Positions 16,315 through 17,442 of a DNA stretch of 17,442 nucleotides are shown in pieces. The notes beneath the pieces were generated by a model that was not told the DNA's origin, did not search any database, and was given only the letters and a program-made list of their open reading frames with translations. The translations under genes and the position numbers were made by a program. How positions within the stretch are numbered: position 1 is the first letter of the stretch; every line of letters starts with the position of its first letter. Origin of the DNA: an uncultured Lachnospiraceae bacterium (lineage in GTDB: Bacteria; Bacillota; Clostridia; Lachnospirales; Lachnospiraceae); contig CANQEB010000019.1 in the NCBI GenBank assembly GCA_947594085.1, positions 1 through 17,442 of the forward strand, written 5' to 3'.

Positions 16315-16770
16315 TTATTCTATTACCCCGTAAATATAGGCATTCAGGATATTTTGGGGTGCCTCATAATAAAAGCTTGAATTGTAGTCATCAATTTTTT
16401 CGCTGACAAAGGAATTATACGCTTCGAATATCGCGTCAACGACGGGAAGCTTTTTTTCTCTTGCAATGCCGAGGACAAGTCGCTTGTATACTTTCCCGAT
16501 ATCCCAATGACTCGGGACTGCATAACGGGCTGCGGAGACATTGTCAAAGTCTCCGGTCGTGATTCCGGCTTTTTTGATAAAATCGTCGCTTACCGTTTCG
16601 ATATTATCGCTGTGATAGATGTCGGCAAGATCGTATATTTTTTCTATCAGAACTTTGCCAAGTGAATTTACTACGACGGATCGCTTGTTTTTGGTTCGCC
16701 GCGCAATATATTCGATTAGGCTGCAAGTGAAAAAAAGGTCATTTTCCTTGCGATCTTCTCGCCCTGTCAT
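16315..16770 (-). CDS. unrecognised partner protein of the DUF3990-like gene
   Basis: I do not recognise a named domain in this 151-residue protein. It is soluble, mostly helical in appearance and rich in charged residues, with no signal peptide. Notable stretches are LFFTCSLIEYIARRTKNKRS (12-31), LADIYHSDNIETV (48-60) and RYAVPSHWDIGKVYKRLV (82-99). The start overlaps the stop of the upstream gene by four bases (ATGA, 16767-16770). AGGAGG lies within the end of that gene (complement of 16779-16784), so the two are translated together from one message. A small protein tightly coupled downstream of an ART-like gene is the layout expected of an antitoxin or of a cognate helper, but that role is inference from position only. 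Confidence 0.75.
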   Translation of the reverse strand: MTGREDRKENDLFFTCSLIEYIARRTKNKRSVVVNSLGKVLIEKIYDLADIYHSDNIETVSDDFIKKAGITTGDFDNVSAARYAVPSHWDIGKVYKRLVLGIAREKKLPVVDAIFEAYNSFVSEKIDDYNSSFYYEAPQNILNAYIYGVIE

Positions 16771-17231
16771 ATGCGTACCTCCTCGCTTGAGACAAATTCA
16801 AGACACTTCAGTGCAGCGTTTGTACAGAAACTGATCTGGTGTGTCGGGTATTTGAATTTTGCAAGAGCCCAGAATTGCTCCCTCGTCAGGACGCCGTCCA
16901 TGTAATCGGCAATAAAGTTGTAGATCTGATCGTTTGCCATTGCTCCGATCACGATGTCATAATCATGAGGTCGTCCATGACGACAGCTTATGATGAAGTC
17001 GAGCCAGTTTTCGGTCATTTCTTTAAATTCAAGTATTTTCAGGCCGGTATCCATGCGCACAGTATATGTGCTGACAGTGGGGGTGTTGTATCGTCTGGCC
17101 CAACGTTCCGCCTGTTCCCGGATGATCGTACAATAGAAACCGGGGCCGAAATCTTTCGTATTCTTTCCCGGGACTATCTTTGGATTCCGAATGGCGGAGT
17201 ATCCACCATGATAAACAGTCATTTTACCCAT
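16767..17231 (-). CDS. DUF3990-like, putative ADP-ribosyltransferase-fold protein
   Basis: This 154-residue protein shows the DUF3990 pattern as I know it. It has MTVYHGGYSAIRNPKI at the N-terminus, KDFGPGFYCTIIREQAERWA (26-45), a middle WLDFIISCRHGR, YDIVIGAMANDQIY (91-104), and a C-terminal YPTHQISFCTNAALKCLEF. The trio His8 / Tyr33 / Gln132 could be the counterparts of the catalytic H-Y-E/Q set in PARP-like ADP-ribosyltransferases; this mapping is inference. Similar small ART-like proteins act as toxins that modify host targets with NAD+. GGAGG ten bases ahead sets ATG 17231. Composition is AT-richer than housekeeping genes here. It is the first gene of a two-gene unit with the 16315-16770 gene. 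Confidence 0.75.
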   Translation of the reverse strand: MGKMTVYHGGYSAIRNPKIVPGKNTKDFGPGFYCTIIREQAERWARRYNTPTVSTYTVRMDTGLKILEFKEMTENWLDFIISCRHGRPHDYDIVIGAMANDQIYNFIADYMDGVLTREQFWALAKFKYPTHQISFCTNAALKCLEFVSSEEVRI

Positions 17232-17264
17232 TTTTCTGATGCCTCCGTGGTATTTTTAAAAAAG

Positions 17265-17273
17265 ATTTTATCA
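17265..17273 (-). promoter_or_regulatory. candidate extended -10 promoter of the DUF3990-like pair
   Basis: On the minus strand TGA is followed by TAAAAT, an extended -10 about 34 bases before the gene start. The -35 position (TGTTCT) is poor. It is the best candidate in the AT-rich stretch 17232-17330, but the AT content makes chance matches likely. Confidence 0.35.
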
Positions 17274-17329
17274 TACTTTTTAGGAAAAGAACAGATAGGA
17301 CGCTTTTTATTTCCTTCTTTTTCAATCTG

Positions 17330-17338
17330 TGGTAGAAT
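17330..17338 (+). promoter_or_regulatory. candidate rightward promoter (extended -10)
   Basis: TGG followed by TAGAAT forms an extended -10, and the 11-base context TGTGGTAGAAT is identical to that of the strong ATPase promoter on the other strand at 12688-12698. The -35 (TTTCCT at 17-base spacing) is weak. Transcription would start near 17345, exactly where a dyad-rich, GC-rich stretch begins, and run out of the window. Confidence 0.45.
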
Positions 17339-17344
17339 GAATTT

Positions 17345-17442
17345 GTGTTTAGTTCACAATGGCTGCCCGGACGCCCGATGGGAATTGTCGATACCACGGC
17401 AAACACGTTCTCACTCGATTCGGCAACGCAGCGGTACTAAGC
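17345..17442 (+). other. unidentified GC-rich, dyad-rich start of a rightward transcript
   Basis: After the candidate promoter the base composition changes abruptly from AT-rich to GC-rich. GTGTTT (17345-17350) can pair with AAACAC (17401-17406), enclosing a second pair ACAAT (17356-17360) with ATTGT (17384-17388). An alternative hairpin is TTGTG (17343-17347) with CACAA (17355-17359). Several frames on both strands are open across it, none with a ribosome binding site. A structured RNA, a leader of an RNA operon, or the end of an unseen gene are all possible; I could not match it to a known RNA family. Confidence 0.3.

Noticed and set aside
17224..17406. 60-residue minus-strand frame upstream of the DUF3990-like gene as an extra antitoxin
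   Set aside because: It overlaps the candidate promoter and RBS of the DUF3990-like gene, changes composition abruptly midway and has no RBS of its own.
1..17442. CRISPR array, tRNA genes, insertion sequence ends or transposase
   Set aside because: No regularly spaced repeats, cloverleaf signatures, transposase motifs or flanking target duplications were seen on either strand by eye.

Overview
The window is bacterial chromosomal DNA and most likely comes from a Gram-positive Clostridia member, probably Lachnospiraceae-like. The clues are strong AGGAGG-type ribosome binding sites, a Firmicute-type pth-mfd pair, ddl next to murF, a standalone GH13 amylase, and -10 boxes with an upstream TGTGG. 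This assignment is inferred from gene content and style, because no rRNA or tRNA gene is visible. The housekeeping genes are moderately GC-rich, and mfd is the most GC-rich. The ATPase gene at 11274-12653 and the two-gene module at 16315-17231 are clearly AT-richer.

Layout, left to right. (1) 1-1233 is the 3' part of a GH13 alpha-glucan hydrolase. (2) 1375-4016 holds ddl and murF, consecutive steps that make D-Ala-D-Ala and attach it to the peptidoglycan precursor. (3) 4163-5260 is a six-helix membrane diguanylate cyclase, followed by a GC-rich hairpin. (4) 5456-6781 is a MATE exporter. (5) 6956-11257 is pth followed by mfd, with an imperfect 38-bp tandem repeat upstream of pth. (6) 11274-12653 (minus) is an AAA ATPase with a C-terminal DUF234/PD-(D/E)XK-like part. 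It converges on mfd and is driven by a near-consensus promoter with two tandem dyad elements immediately upstream of the -35. (7) 12953-14275 is a fused heptose-phosphate nucleotidyltransferase and heptose-bisphosphate phosphatase with its own near-consensus promoter. (8) 14378-15055 (minus) is a probable DUF3786 protein. (9) 15209-16246 (minus) is a threonine-aldolase-family PLP enzyme. (10) 16315-17231 (minus) is a translationally coupled pair: a DUF3990-type, ADP-ribosyltransferase-like protein and an unrecognised partner. (11) 17330-17442 holds a candidate rightward promoter and a GC-rich, dyad-rich start of an unidentified transcript that runs off the window.

The core genes (ddl, murF, pth, mfd) are ordinary. 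The parts worth attention are the accessory pieces: the ATPase with its operator-like array, the ART-like module that resembles a toxin-antitoxin pair, the isolated heptose enzyme, and the unexplained right edge. No CRISPR array, insertion sequence, tRNA or recognisable riboswitch was seen.
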